A stretch of DNA of 64,000 bases from assembly GCF_964340395.1 (NCBI RefSeq), contig NC_135553.1, positions 11,362,001 to 11,426,000 of the forward strand, written 5' to 3'. The notes under the pieces are model-generated. The model saw only the letters and a list, made by a program, of their open reading frames with translations. It was not told the origin of the DNA and did no database searches. Below are positions 1-17,895 of the stretch, piece by piece. The stretch is from Glandiceps talaboti (taxonomy: Eukaryota > Hemichordata > Enteropneusta > Spengelidae). Within the stretch, counting starts at the first letter, position 1, and every line of letters begins with the position of its first letter. The translations under genes and the position numbers were made by a program.

Positions 1-3888
<3,888 letters not shown>

Positions 3889-4238
3889 TGGAGCAATCAA
3901 TGTAATCATAGCATTAAATACTGCATATGCGTGAGGGAAAATAACCACGATTATATCTTGTAAGAGAATAGTCAAGACCGAAGCTCCTAATATTCCTCTG
4001 TATAATAAGTTAAAACACGACGGCTATCTTAAGACGTGCATTCCAATCAGTCAACTTCCGTCTCCATTGATAATCGTGTTGTCTGCATATAAAGACAAGG
4101 AAACCAAATGAAATGAGATTTGGTGAAGGTTGTTGATGTCATACAAGTGTCTGGGACTTCACAAGTTTGGAAATGAATTCATATTATATCATATAATTAG
4201 GTGCTGTGCAACCAGATGCAAAAAGTAATCAAAATTGG

Positions 4239-4240
<2 letters not shown>

Positions 4241-4280
<40 letters not shown>

Positions 4281-4290
4281 CATCATTATT
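4241..4290. repeat. (ATT)n trinucleotide array
   Basis: About 13 ATT units followed by two ATC units and one further ATT. Confidence 0.9.
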
Positions 4291-5342
4291 GGTTTTGAAT
4301 TAATACGATAAGACATGTACACTAAGATAGAAAGTGTAATGTACTTTCATTATGTAACAGAACTGTATTTGGTGTTTCCCATTCACTGCTTACATTATTT
4401 AAGTTATATACAAACTGCAATATAGATACAAACTTAGACTGTTTAATTTGTTCATGATGGTTTTGTTATGTGTATATAATCACAGATAACAAAAACATAG
4501 CGTGAACACCGAATGAGGTTAAATGTGTATAGTGAGTCACTTGAGGCAAACTATGGATGTATACATGGGCAAACGTGCTATAACGTCTGTTGATAGCTAA
4601 TATCAACATGATGAAATAATAGTTTGAGTATTTTAGTTTGCCGAGAGCTTGGTTTCCATAGTAGTAGTCACAATAAACAAGAATACTCAGCAAAATGCTA
4701 AGACACCGTCTTGCTTCATATATATGGTACCTGGTGTTGAACGAATAATCAAATAAATGTTGCCCTCGAGGAATTCCACAGTCGCGATCTGTATGTCACA
4801 CAACCACAATTCGGTCTATGAGTCTTAAACTGTGTGATAACGTTATTACAGATATGTGAACTATATGTTATCAATATTAATGAGATAACGGCTCGCCATT
4901 TGTACATCCAACAGTCGTGATGATAATGCGGCATATTGGAAGAAGTCTAAACTTGTAGATTAAAGACATCGCCCCCAACGCCAACATTGCAATATGGGTT
5001 GCCTTGGTGTTTCAATCATTGGACGCGATTTTTGTTTTTACATATACAGATAGACGTATTTCAACTCAAGGCTAACAATAACAGATGTGCCACATGCACA
5101 GCATGATCCTTGGCTAACCATGTAAACATGGTTATTCTTTTTAATGACAATGCAGTACAAACAAGCTATTGTGATTACTCATGGGCTTGATGTTTTTTGT
5201 TATTACCGTTTACTATTATTGTATAACTAACATGTCATTGATTATTTATGTCTTCGTCTACATCTCAACTGCATAACAATCCATCTTTATAACTGTCTGC
5301 TTTGTATTTGAAATGTCATGTCCAATGAGTGAACCGCCAAAC
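4291..5342. other. Non-coding stretch, no gene seen
   Basis: AT-rich sequence without a supportable exon, RNA gene or repeat boundary. It ends at the terminal inverted repeat of the element at 5343. Confidence 0.5.
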
Positions 5343-6587
5343 TAACACCCAATTACCATCACTCTAAAGTAATGTGTTCAGTTCCTGAACACTTAATTGT
5401 AACAGATTTTGAACGCAGTATATGTGTTCATTATACGTCACCTGTCACCAATCTCGCATTCTGATTGGTCGAGAGCCCTGCAGATACACAGGCGTATTTT
5501 TCACCAACAGCCGTATTTTTGCTTGTTGTATCACGTGATCACTGCACGTCCCCTTGTAAACAAATCTAGCAGACAACTAGAAATACAGCTCTAACAAGCA
5601 TTCCCAATGCCAAATTTGTTGTCAACCGAACAAAATATCACCGTTGTATAAATTGTAACAAGTCTTTGAACTGTACTTTTCATGTTACAGGGAAAAAGCC
5701 AAAATTCCACACAGAACGGCGAAAGTCCAGTGACGGCGAACTCGCGGTCGTCACGCGATCGTAAACATGAATTCCTAAATTTATGAAGGATATGAAAATT
5801 ACCACCACAGAGGGTGCAGTTTTTGCTTAACTAGAACAAGAAAGCATATCACGAACATTTTTGTATATTTAATGGAATACAGTACGCAAAACAAAGACGC
5901 ACTCATTTTTCAGCTGATGGTTATAAGTTTGAAAATATCGCTGAGTGATATGCAAATAGTAAACAATACGTCATACTACTGAGCAAACGCGCACTCTGAT
6001 TGGCTGATAAAGTTAAGGCTGACATGTAAACAACCACATTGCAGTTATCAGAGTGGTGCATGATACTACGCTCAACAGTATAACGCGGAAGTGATTTTAT
6101 TTTAACATGAAACAGCATTTTTAGACATTCAAAAATGAATTCATCGTCGCAGGTGACGTATAAGTATGTTATTTGCCAAATACTGTTCCACATCTTGCTG
6201 CTCGAGTTAATTTTTCCGGTATAACGGCTCGCCTCCGGCTCTCCGTTATTACCAGAAAAATTACCTCTCGCAGCAAGATATGGAACGGTATTTGGCAAAT
6301 AACATATACATATAAATACGAGAACGCATGTGTTCAGATTTAGAACAGTGTTTTTTATTTTTGAACGCATAATATATGTTCAAAATCTTATAAACTAGAA
6401 CACTGTTGACGCATCAGAACACTGTAACAGTTTTTGAACACAAAGTAAGTGTTCAGAACAAGAATAGAACACATGCATTCTAGATCTGAACACTAGTGTT
6501 TTTATGTTTGGACACACACGAAGCTAAACTGAACACATGGGACGCGTCCGAAGCGTCAAAATCTTTAGAGTGATAATTAGGGTGTTA
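5343..6587. mobile_element. Non-autonomous TIR/foldback DNA element (MITE-like)
   Basis: The left end (5343-5369, beginning TAACACCC and ending CACTCTAAAG) is matched in inverse orientation at 6563-6587 (CTTTAGAGTG to GGGTGTTA). If the outer TA is the target duplication, the ends read ACACCC...GGGTGT, as in Tc1/mariner-type insertions; that class is an inference. Both ends are rich in GAACAC and GTGTTC words, and a second inverted pair (TTATACGTCACCTG near 5432 and 6155) lies inside. The interior holds a large hairpin at 6165-6307. No transposase frame is visible. A 149-codon minus-strand frame (5921-6370) runs through the hairpin and is probably chance. Confidence 0.7.
6165..6307. repeat. 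Large inverted repeat (hairpin), arms about 60 bp
   Basis: The left arm begins with TATTTGCCAAATACTGTTCC and the right arm ends with GGAACGGTATTTGGCAAATA. The centre is the GC-rich segment TAACGGCTCGCCTCCGGCTC at about 6222-6241. Only a few mismatches are seen between arms. It lies inside the TIR element at 5343-6587. Confidence 0.85.
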
Positions 6588-6870
6588 CTCCAAGTGTTAA
6601 AATAACGAACCAGTCCCGCTGATGTCAACGTATTTTCATAAATCATAGTCCATATAGACCGTTTCTATAGGCCAACGTGTAGTTTAAGTTGCAGATAGCG
6701 AAGACAAGAATCATTATTTGTATTCAGTTTTCATATTGAAAGATTCAAGATTCTACCTGGTGGGGTTTACAAATGATCCAGCGCCCCCAAGTGAAAGTCA
6801 AACATTTTTTTCTTTACACGTTTAATAAGCGAATTTGAACAATTCTCATATTTTCTGTTACGCGCGAGCG

Positions 6871-6906
6871 CACACAGACACAGACACAGACACAGACACA
6901 GACACA
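6871..6906. repeat. (CAGACA)n hexanucleotide array
   Basis: About five CAGACA units leading into the CA and TA arrays that follow. Confidence 0.9.
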
Positions 6907-6919
6907 TATTCTATATCTT

Positions 6920-6920
<1 letters not shown>

Positions 6921-6968
<48 letters not shown>
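6921..6968. repeat. (CA)n microsatellite
   Basis: 24 CA units in an unbroken run. Confidence 0.97.
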
Positions 6969-6969
<1 letters not shown>

Positions 6970-6971
6970 GC

Positions 6972-8541
<1,570 letters not shown>

Positions 8542-8756
8542 TAGTGCACTAAAATATCCGACTCTTCGATATTTCGACGATTGACAGTTAGCTCTGATCC
8601 ATCCGGGAACAAGGCCATGACCCCAAGAAGGGTCACGATCTCAGGCCTTAGGTAGTGTAATTGTTAGAGCCTTTTGGGGGTCATAGTCTCATTCCCAGAT
8701 GGAGATCGCTGTCAGTCCTCGAAACATTAGAATTCGCTGATATTTTAGTGCAGTGT
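8542..8756. mobile_element. Small foldback / MITE-like palindromic element
   Basis: The ends carry TGCACTAAAATATC (near 8545) and its inverse GATATTTTAGTGCA (near 8739). Complementarity continues inwards, for example the segment around CCATCCGGGAA (8601) pairs with TTCCCAGATGG (8692), and ATGACCCC (8617) with GGGGGTCAT (8676). The unpaired centre is about 50 nt. No open reading frame is relevant. The family is not recognised. Confidence 0.7.
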
Positions 8757-10249
8757 CGATCAGTAAAATTTAAATATGTTGAACAGTGATGTATTTTCGC
8801 TTGTTTAAATCGATCGTGGTGAAGTAATACCAGGCTTGTAATATATAGGCTCTTTTGTGGATGAAAAACTAAACTTTTACTAATAACACAGATCATATTA
8901 CAAAATAAGCCTAATAGAGAATGTATCCCCTGAGAAAACCCAAATATCTTGAGGCATTAAAAAATGCCAAAGCGTCCTTCAATTTGAATGCTATGTTACC
9001 AGCTTCAAGTGTATTTTCATTGTCTCCATTCCACTATTATGATTGATGAATGCCAGTTGTGTGTATTTTCAGTTGTTGTAATCTGTTGACGAGGCTGAAG
9101 ACGATTTTTGTCTTTTTTATTTGCAGACAGTATAGTTTTGGAATGGAATTCATACACTATTGCTCAACTGTATGCAAACTAGCATGGGATGCGATTGTTC
9201 AATGCACTAATGTACATCATACGAGAACACGGTAGTAATTTTGGCAAAATGAAATGAAATTTACTGTTTTTGTGATAACCATATGTAACGATAACAGAAG
9301 GCCACGGAGCGTGTGTGGCAGTAGTGCGGGTAAATACACTCCTGTCTGCGGTTCTGTCTGCTACACTTTCACACGCAACACCTGCACGCTTGTGAAAGTA
9401 CGGCAGCAGAAACAGAGCAAATCGCCTCATGCCAATATCCAAGGAAGGCAACACTTGCACTCCCGTTAATTACCGTGTCTGTCACATTATTTAACTTGGG
9501 ATCTCATAAGCAATGTAAGTTATTTCCATCTATCTGTTCGACATAGATTTCAAGTCATTTGATCCGAAGTCTTTTTTTTTTCATTATAAAAGATTCTATG
9601 TCCAGTATAAATTAACTTCGTAATATAATGAAAATCCCTTTTCTGTAATCACAATCAAGCCCTAGGACTAGTAGAAGTCTATGTGTGTGGTCGCATATCA
9701 CTTTCACCGTAGTAACTCGTAAGCTTTTTATCAACAATAAATGCTTCGTAGTATTAGAGCTTCCCTCTTTATATCTTATTCCCAGAAGTTTGTTCATATT
9801 GAATTTTTAGCTAAGGAGAACATAAGTACCATTAGAAATGTGAAATGTGATATTATTGGGAAACCGTGCATTCCATATCGTCGACTTTTGATGACGTGAC
9901 ATAACGGATATATTGTGGATGGATACACGCGTCAGCACAAATAATGAAACGTCAGGCAGTTTGTTCGATAGCTTGGCGATGAGTTGATACTTTTGTGCTT
10001 AATTTGACGGCATAAAACCATACCAGTCTAAGTATGGTGGTAACCAAGACGTTTGCGTATTTTTCTTACTTTTCTAATGTCACCGTGTGCGCTAGGTATA
10101 TAGACGTAATGGACTTTTATTTCCTAGACAGTCAGAAACGAGCAGAATTTACGGTGAATTTATTTTGATACATACATCAACCATAACAAATCACTCTCGT
10201 GTGATGTAGTTTTTAATTTGCAATGAGTAATATACGTATTAAATAACCA
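8757..10249. other. Non-coding stretch, no gene seen
   Basis: Open frames near 9179-9469 lie on both strands over the same bases and show no domain or exon structure. Confidence 0.5.
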
Positions 10250-10530
10250 TTTTTGATAATTAGGCAATATCTTTAGGATGCAAGCTTTAAATTTCAGATA
10301 ATTTAGTACCTGCGTTGTGATGGTAAAGAAGTACATAATGTCCTTTAGAGCTTTTTGATGTAGCTTATAATGTTAATGGTTCATTTACATAATTATTGCT
10401 TTTCGATACAAATTAAGGAGTACATCATATAAAATATTTATAGTTCAGAATTCTCATTCCAAGCATTGTGTTTCTACAGGATCAAAAAACCTTTGGTGTC
10501 CCCTTACGGGAGGCATTCAGTTTATATCAA
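10250..10530. repeat. Dispersed repeat, copy A
   Basis: Shares several blocks with 54030-54285: GATGTAGCTTATAAT, GGCAATATCTT, GCAAGCTTTAAATTTCA-like and TTACGGGAGGCATTCAGTTT. The last block also recurs in diverged form at 53034. The blocks are in slightly different order in the two copies. The family is not identified. Confidence 0.55.
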
Positions 10531-13334
10531 GTTTTCAAATTATATCAACCACTACCTGAAACTTTTACTTAGTGACTCATATTCCTTTCTTGATTTTTGT
10601 TAAGAATGGATTTCAATTTATTTGAACAAAAACATTTCTGAACGGGTTACTAAACTCCAAACATGAGCCCACGGCTACAAAAAGCGTTCAGCTTTCGCCT
10701 GATTTTAAAATAAGATAGCATACTCCGTATAATCTGTGATACTTATCTTAATGTGTAATTGATATATAGATGAGTGCTCTTTGCATTATCTTATGTGTTT
10801 GCAGCTGTACGCTAACACTGACAAGTGGTCCCAGAAGAAGAAGAAAACATCAGATTTATTTGAACAATGTGTGCAATTATTTACAACGTCAACAAACGAA
10901 CTAATTTCATAGCTATGTAATTAGACCATTAAGCTTGTATTTCTATTGCCACTTTGAAGCTATCGCTGTTGTATGGAAGCATTAGAGTGGGTCGCGGTAT
11001 AGGTAAATGATGGTATCTATGCAATAAAATCATACATTTAATGCATTTCGTAATTTTTGCCTCCTATCTCCTGATTTAACATTACCAACATGCCCAAAGC
11101 TTAAGTAGAGATAACTCGAAAGAGATCCTGTAGGTATACAACAGGGACGTACACTCCTTTGAGCTTTAATTTCCAGCTGCTCCCCAGCCTCCCCTTGTGT
11201 AGACGTAACGATGAATTACCTTAGCTTATGCATGTGTGATTATTTTCCTCCCGACATAATTTTTCCAATGGAAATTCATCTATGTTGGTAAAACATAGTA
11301 TCGAAATGAACTATTAATTGCAAACACATACTTGAAAATTTTACCGAACACAAACTGTTTGATTATTCACTTCTGTAATTTTACCGTCGTTTTGTTTAAT
11401 AACTTTTGTAATTATCATTGTTTACATATTAAATTTGTACATTGCCACTCGTGTATCGACCCCTCCTATAGAAAAGTCCCTAATATAAACAATTATTAAA
11501 TAGATCCAGCTTATTTAAGCAAATCTGTTATTAGCACCGAATGTTGCAATCTAATAGGTTGGAACATTACATGAGGGTTATATTTCAAAGAATTACCATC
11601 ACGAGTACTAGTTTAAAAGACTTTTGACTAAATGACTGTCACAAAACAAAGCTACATAGATAAAACTTACAGCTGAGAGAAAGAAGCCATTTTATCGGTT
11701 TATCTAGAGAACGTTCATTTATTACCGTCATTATTTTTACATATTGTGCAAACTAGTATTTTGAAATGATACATTAATGTGTCACAGCCACCTGCGCGTT
11801 GTTCTATTTACTTTTACTAAACACAAATATATTCATGTGTTCACGATTTCACAGATGCTATATATGCAATGATCTTGTGTCCAACATCATTCATTCTACA
11901 CAGCTTGCATAGAGTTGCTCTCTATCGTATTCCAAGTCCTGCTAATGACAATAAACATGGCAAGTCAAAATATTATACTGTATTAAAATGTGTATGTCCA
12001 AGGGGAATTTTGATTCATTCATACACACATTCCCTTCATCCTCTTTTGATTTATTTTATTGAATTTCGAACAAATCACTTGCCCTTACTCACAAAACATG
12101 GCTCTGATGTAGACATAAAATAGCTGGATGTTAAACAAAAGGAAATTGAAAATTCAAAACACAAGCCGCCATTATCACAAAATGTGGATAGTTTTGGGGT
12201 TGTTTAAATTTTTTCATTTATTAAACCAGGTCAGCAAATTTGTGGTGCTGCAAATTCCATGTAAGATAGCAAAAATGATATTTGTATTATGGCTTTATTA
12301 TATTCAATATAATACTAATGCAATGTATGATTGGACTTATAATAAAGTATTCTCTATGCGGGTTTATTGTCTCGAAAAGCCACCTACACAATTTAATAAT
12401 TACATACGTTCCACCCAATTGTATACTGATCTACCAAGGTGTCTTTCTAGTACGAGTACCTTATGGATACAACAATACAATGTTGACAAACATATGGTGA
12501 TACAGCTAGTGACTCATCTGTGTATTATTGTTAAGGCCATGTAATGTTACTCAGATATTATGTATGATTATTACGAGCATAGGTTACTGCAACAGCGAAA
12601 TGTCATGTACACTTTGTAAGAATAGTGCGCTACAGGAAATTAGCAAGCAATTGTTTGGTATTTCAATTATTAGCATGATATTCAACTGAAATGAACACTA
12701 CTGTTAATAACTTGAACGCCACAGTAATTAAAACCTTACATTTGTACCCAGCTTATAAAATAAAGTCGTAAAGTTCCAACAATGTGTGTGTTACTATCGA
12801 CTTGAAAATAATATTTTGTCTCATGTTGCTGACATTTGAAACGTCTACGTACTCCACATAGGTATAACTTTCTTTATTGAGCGATGTCGACTTCAAAATA
12901 TTACCTGATATGACTTCTTCATCCGATTTGCATATCGTGTATTTGTACCAGCTTTAATAATAATATACTGAATACATACTAATAACCCCTAAAAAATAAA
13001 ACAGGGTAGCACACGGCACATCGTAATAGGAGTGCGAAAGTCGTGTAAGAAATACGCCTTGGACACACTCCAAGTATTCTAGTAAGTGGTCATGTGTTTT
13101 CATCTGTTGTATCTCTAGTGATTTCTCCGAACATATAATATAGGTTGGAGGGTTTAGCTTTAATAACCTCTCTTTTAATATCCTAGTAGTCTATATAGAG
13201 GGCATTCCCAAAGGTGTGCACATGTATTGCATAACTTATTTGACTGTTGAACGTTATTAATAGTATCACTTTACCATTTACGCTGCATTAAAAACACTGA
13301 CCTGTAATTAGATGGGGTTAAGACAAGAATAAAT
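10531..13334. other. Non-coding stretch, no gene seen
   Basis: The longest frame (12128-12544, 138 codons) overlaps another frame on the same strand, has AT-driven composition and no recognisable domain. I see no gene. Confidence 0.5.
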
Positions 13335-13339
13335 TTATG

Positions 13340-13796
13340 TTATGCAATACAATTCAAATTCAATACCATAAAATACGATACAATACAATACAATACAATA
13401 CAATACAATACAATACAATACAATACAATACAATACAACGTAATGCAATACAATACAATACAATACAATACAATACAATGGAATACCACACAGCACAACA
13501 CAACACAGAATGCAATACAATGCAATAAAATACCATACCATACCATACCATACCATACCATACATACAATGTAATAAAATACAACGTAATGCAATGTAAT
13601 AAAATACAACGTAATGCAATGTAATAAAATACAACGTCATACCACGTAACAATACAACGGAATACCACGTAACACAACACAGAACAGCGTAATTCAATAC
13701 AATACAATGTAATAAAACAATACATACAATACAACACAACACAACACAACACAACACAACACAATACAATACAATACAATACAATACAATACAATA
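13340..13796. repeat. AATAC-type pentanucleotide satellite with a 26-bp sub-repeat
   Basis: Long runs of AATAC with variants (AACAC, CATAC). At 13568-13640 a higher-order unit, TGTAATAAAATACAACGTAA plus GCAA, is repeated about three times. Overlapping open frames of Cys/Tyr/Ile/Val on the minus strand are artefacts. Confidence 0.95.
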
Positions 13797-16700
13797 TTAT
13801 GTTCCGAGATATGCAGGTAATTTAGAACAATGTTTGAGCCTGTTCTAATAAACGATTCTGTGTGTGGAAAGGGAGGCTTCAGTAACTCAACTTCTTTCAA
13901 TTCGTTCATGCTCATTATCAAAATACTAACAACCGCGGTTTTATTTGCCATGCAATTACCAATCGTTAAGCAATTAACACCAGTCTGGATTTAATAGGTA
14001 TATAATAAATCTAAAATGAAAGCAACGTGCGTATGAAGTCTTTCACAACCTATAATGTCACTTTGCTCAATGTATGAATAATTAATGTCAATGTCTATTT
14101 CCCCCTGCTGCTCTTGTCTGATTGGATCCGTTGAATGTTTTGTAGCGTCACATCGATGTATAGACAGAGCGGTTTCCGGCTCCACTGCCGACTGTTTTTA
14201 TTTTATCTACAATGGAATCATTTTTTGTAAACGTGACGTCGCTGCATTGACAAGATATGCTTTCTCCCACTAAAAGGGTTTCATGTTGATAATCATACGA
14301 TTAGTACGTGACATTAGCGATTAATGTACCGTATTTGAAGATTTGGCCTAGTGGATCTAAGTCAAGCTACGACAATCGACAGAAAGTCGCCATTGCCATT
14401 AATCTAACTGACCGGAGTTGAAGGGGTATCCACTTGAGAGATTGTCATATATATATGACAGATGTGTTGTCCGTAGACGGTAAGATACACATTGTGCATA
14501 TACAATATTGACCTTTTTTCTGTTCTCATTGTGTAACGCAAATATCCTGAAAGCAAGTTATATATATGTGCGTTTATGCCGGCAATAATGTTCTGTGCAA
14601 AGCCCAGGGTGTCGTCACCATTTATAGTTGACACAATTTGAGTGATGTATTCAGCACGCATGTCGGTTCATACTGAGTGGATACGCACTCTCAACCACGC
14701 CAATTACATTGATGAGTTTCGAGTGAGAGCTACATTAAGGATGAGAACGATATGTTTAAGTCAGATTAATGTACATAACATAGATTTATGTGTTGAAGGC
14801 AAGATGACTATCAGGAGCCATCTCTTGCTCAACTCCTAGTCATTGTTCGCACTATCATTTCATTAGTTCGCATTATCAGGGCATTATCTAGTAACCAAAA
14901 TGACACAGCAGATTGCATTATTAGTAAACTGTCCATCCAAAGATGTATATATATAATACTCAATCACACAAGGATTATGTACAGTGGAATTACAACTATA
15001 AAAAGTAAGTCAACGGCACTTTAATTTATTTATAAACGGTGTTGGGTCAGGAGTTTTTTTTATTTTACATTAATTTCTTATTTACATTAAAAACTGGAGA
15101 GACGACTTCAATTACAAAAACGTTGTGGTACTTATTGAAGATAAACATAGTCACAAAGGGACGTGTGGATGAATAAATTGTCATCTTTTAGGGGTTGAGT
15201 GTAACTTAAGTTATAACATCTGAATAAGCTGCAGAGGCATTCCGAATAAATGTGTCATATTTCAATTGAAAACCTTTATGCAGACAATGTGTTTCAATTC
15301 AAGTGCATCTTACAACCAATTTGTGAATATTTATTCTTAAATCGGCCAATTCACCAAATATCTAACAACTGCGACAGTTTAGAAAAAATTCCGACCCCCA
15401 AATCCCAAGGGTCCTGTTGTCTTCCTTCTCATTATTATTGTAGTTGCACAAAATAATTTCCTTTTGTAATTAAGGTATTCTTATGATGTAATCTACTGTT
15501 GTTCTGTGTGATTAGATAAACATTGACAGCAGGCCATCTTACATGACAGTGCATAACAATTTAATCCAATCACCTCTAATTAGCTAAAGGCTACTTTAAC
15601 TAATCATTGTCAACCAGACTGAAACATAAACGTATAGCATTGTCAGCCACTAGCAAACTTATTCATTTGTTGCTAAAGCTCAGCAACTGTTTTGAAACCA
15701 TTTTGTCAGATATAATGACTTACTCATAATATCGTAAACCCTGAACATACTTTGAATCACCTGTTGTTACATGTAGTTTTGTAGCTTTACACATAGTACG
15801 GTGCAATAAGTCAAAATAAATTGATTTTGGGGTCCGGACCAAAAAAGATTCGGCACCCAGAAGCAATCGCGATTTAAAACCTTTCACTGTAACACTTATG
15901 CATACATCCTACTTCTAATTAACATGTACAGTGTTTTCAGTGCCTAATTGTCAATTGTCCAACCGACACAAAATCTTGACGGCACAGGTAGTGCAGGATG
16001 GTGGCCAAAAGGGAAAATTGTACATGTGTGCACATGAATTCATGATTGAATAGAACCAACTTGACGGAGTACCAGCTGGTCCTGTTATTCCAAAAACATG
16101 ACACATGAGCGTGGAAACTAGTTGATATACAATATAAGTATAACATTTATTGTGGCTCAATATATATTCTGGTTATTGCTATAGACCTGGTGTATCCTTT
16201 ACAGCATGTAAAAATATATCTTTTTGAGTGGCTGCTCATGCATTACTTCAATCTCTATTTGAAGCAAATATATACGGTGTATTTTCGCTGACTGAGTCTT
16301 GTCTGACTACATTTTCCGATTACATAGCTACTGCAGGTGGATTTAGAGGGGATTAATTATTGGTACTATAGAAGTGTAAGACAGATGCTATGTCATAACT
16401 CAATATTCGACTATGCAATCTGCATAATAAGTAGTCATGTTAACGGTTTACCATGCAATAATGTCAATAAGGAGCATGCCTTTGTATAATATATAAATCT
16501 ACGTATATCGACACCCTGGGAATTATCAATAACAATAACTACTTTAAAAACTAAGTTTGCAAATATAATACCCTGGTAGCAATTGACACCATACATTTAT
16601 TTGAGAGCAGTTTAAAAAAAAACATATTGTAAACATAGAATGGGTGGTTTTCTTAATCTGTTTGGACGTTTACCATAGTTTTTGTACAAAGTTTACATCA

Positions 16701-17562
16701 TTACTCCTTATGCACGGTCTCGTACTTCTTTGGTGACATAAATTGCTTACGTCACGAATATTTGAACAAGGACTTAATAAATATGCAATATGACTTAATA
16801 AATTAGCGGTCGTTGAAACTTTGAAAACAATTCCCAAGGACACGCAAATCAATAATGTAGAATTTAATAGTCTCTGAACGTCGGAAGCTTGTCTAAATAG
16901 CCCCAGCAGCTGGTCTGAATTGATGACATAGAACTGTGTAAAAGTACTTCATGGATCAATAAGAATGTTTGTATTCAGATTCATAAACGCGTGTGAAGGT
17001 ATATTGTGAAAGTAATTAATATTGACTGCGATCAATTATTTAAACTTATATAGCTGGTTGAGCCATGTCATAAAAGTTTCAAATATATTGACAGCTCCCT
17101 CATACATCAACATCGAACACGCCTTTTATAGACATTAATGTTTGATTGTACAGCCGTTATAAGGACGTGTGGTTTGAACTTTTTGCCTGTTACAAATTAC
17201 CAGCCGTTGCATCTTAACATCGTAAAGAGAGATACAGCTTGAATGAAATATCTCTGTACATCCTCAAAATTCAACATCACAAGTTAGTAGAGATATGTTA
17301 TTTTTTGACATATCTGACATTACGAGATTTTATTTTTAAAAAGTTTTTGTTGATTTTCACTCTTGTTATATCACAATATTGCGAATGTGCAGATATGAGT
17401 AATAGGATGTAATCGGCATATTCTTCTTTCCCTTCAGGTGAACGTATTCCAATGGCGTACGTAAAATTGACTTGATTATTACACGTAGACTAATTCTGCT
17501 CTTGGGAAGAATAACAATATCGATGACCAAACTAGACTGGAATCTCAACAATTGTAGATCAT
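13797..17562. other. Non-coding stretch, no gene seen
   Basis: No supportable exon, RNA gene or element boundary. It directly precedes the small membrane-protein gene at 17563, so the last few hundred bases probably hold its promoter, though no clear core motif was found. Confidence 0.5.
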
Positions 17563-17895
17563 ATGACAACCACAAAGACAGCTATGAGTGGACACCATGC
17601 TGCTGATATCGGAATCAGGTATTCAGCAATGACAGACAACAGGAAATCCCAGGCTGGTGTGTCTTTCTCAGTTATGTGCCTTATTGTGACGTCTCTAATC
17701 CTTGTATTAGGTGTAGTACTCATGGGACTAGCTGCAATCGTACGGAAAGGTCTGGTGGGCAGCACGAGTATTCTATTTCTACTTGGAGTAGTGTTCTTTT
17801 TAATTGGGTCTGTTATGTGTTCAGTGAGTATGGTACTGTGCTGTAAAGAAAGGATCCGTGCACGGCCGACTACTGTAGTGATGACAACCCTCTGA
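17563..17895 (+). CDS. Small two-pass membrane protein, 110 aa
   Basis: Uninterrupted frame from ATG at 17563 to TGA, with protein-like rather than repeat-driven composition. There are about 32 mostly polar N-terminal residues. A first hydrophobic helix (about residues 33-57, starting VSFSVMCLIVTSLILVLGVV) is followed by a short loop with Lys and Gly. A second helix (about 70-93, starting ILFLLGVVFFLIGSVMC) ends in a Cys-Cys-Lys stretch, then a short basic tail. This predicts a hairpin membrane protein with both ends on the same side. I do not recognise the family and cannot assign a function. The layout matches the protein at 31427-31990, including a Gly-Val then Ile-Gly pattern in helix 2 and a Lys-Glu just after it, so distant paralogy is possible. 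The gene appears intronless, or this is the single coding exon. Confidence 0.6.
   Translation: MTTTKTAMSGHHAADIGIRYSAMTDNRKSQAGVSFSVMCLIVTSLILVLGVVLMGLAAIVRKGLVGSTSILFLLGVVFFLIGSVMCSVSMVLCCKERIRARPTTVVMTTL

Noticed and set aside
5921-6370. 149-codon minus-strand frame
   Set aside because: It runs through the arms of the large hairpin inside a TIR element and has no domain or second supporting feature.
12128-12544. 138-codon plus-strand frame
   Set aside because: AT-driven composition, overlapping frame on the same strand, no recognisable domain and no supporting gene structure.
13335-13951. Overlapping Cys/Tyr/Val-rich frames up to 149 codons
   Set aside because: Artefacts of the AATAC pentanucleotide satellite.
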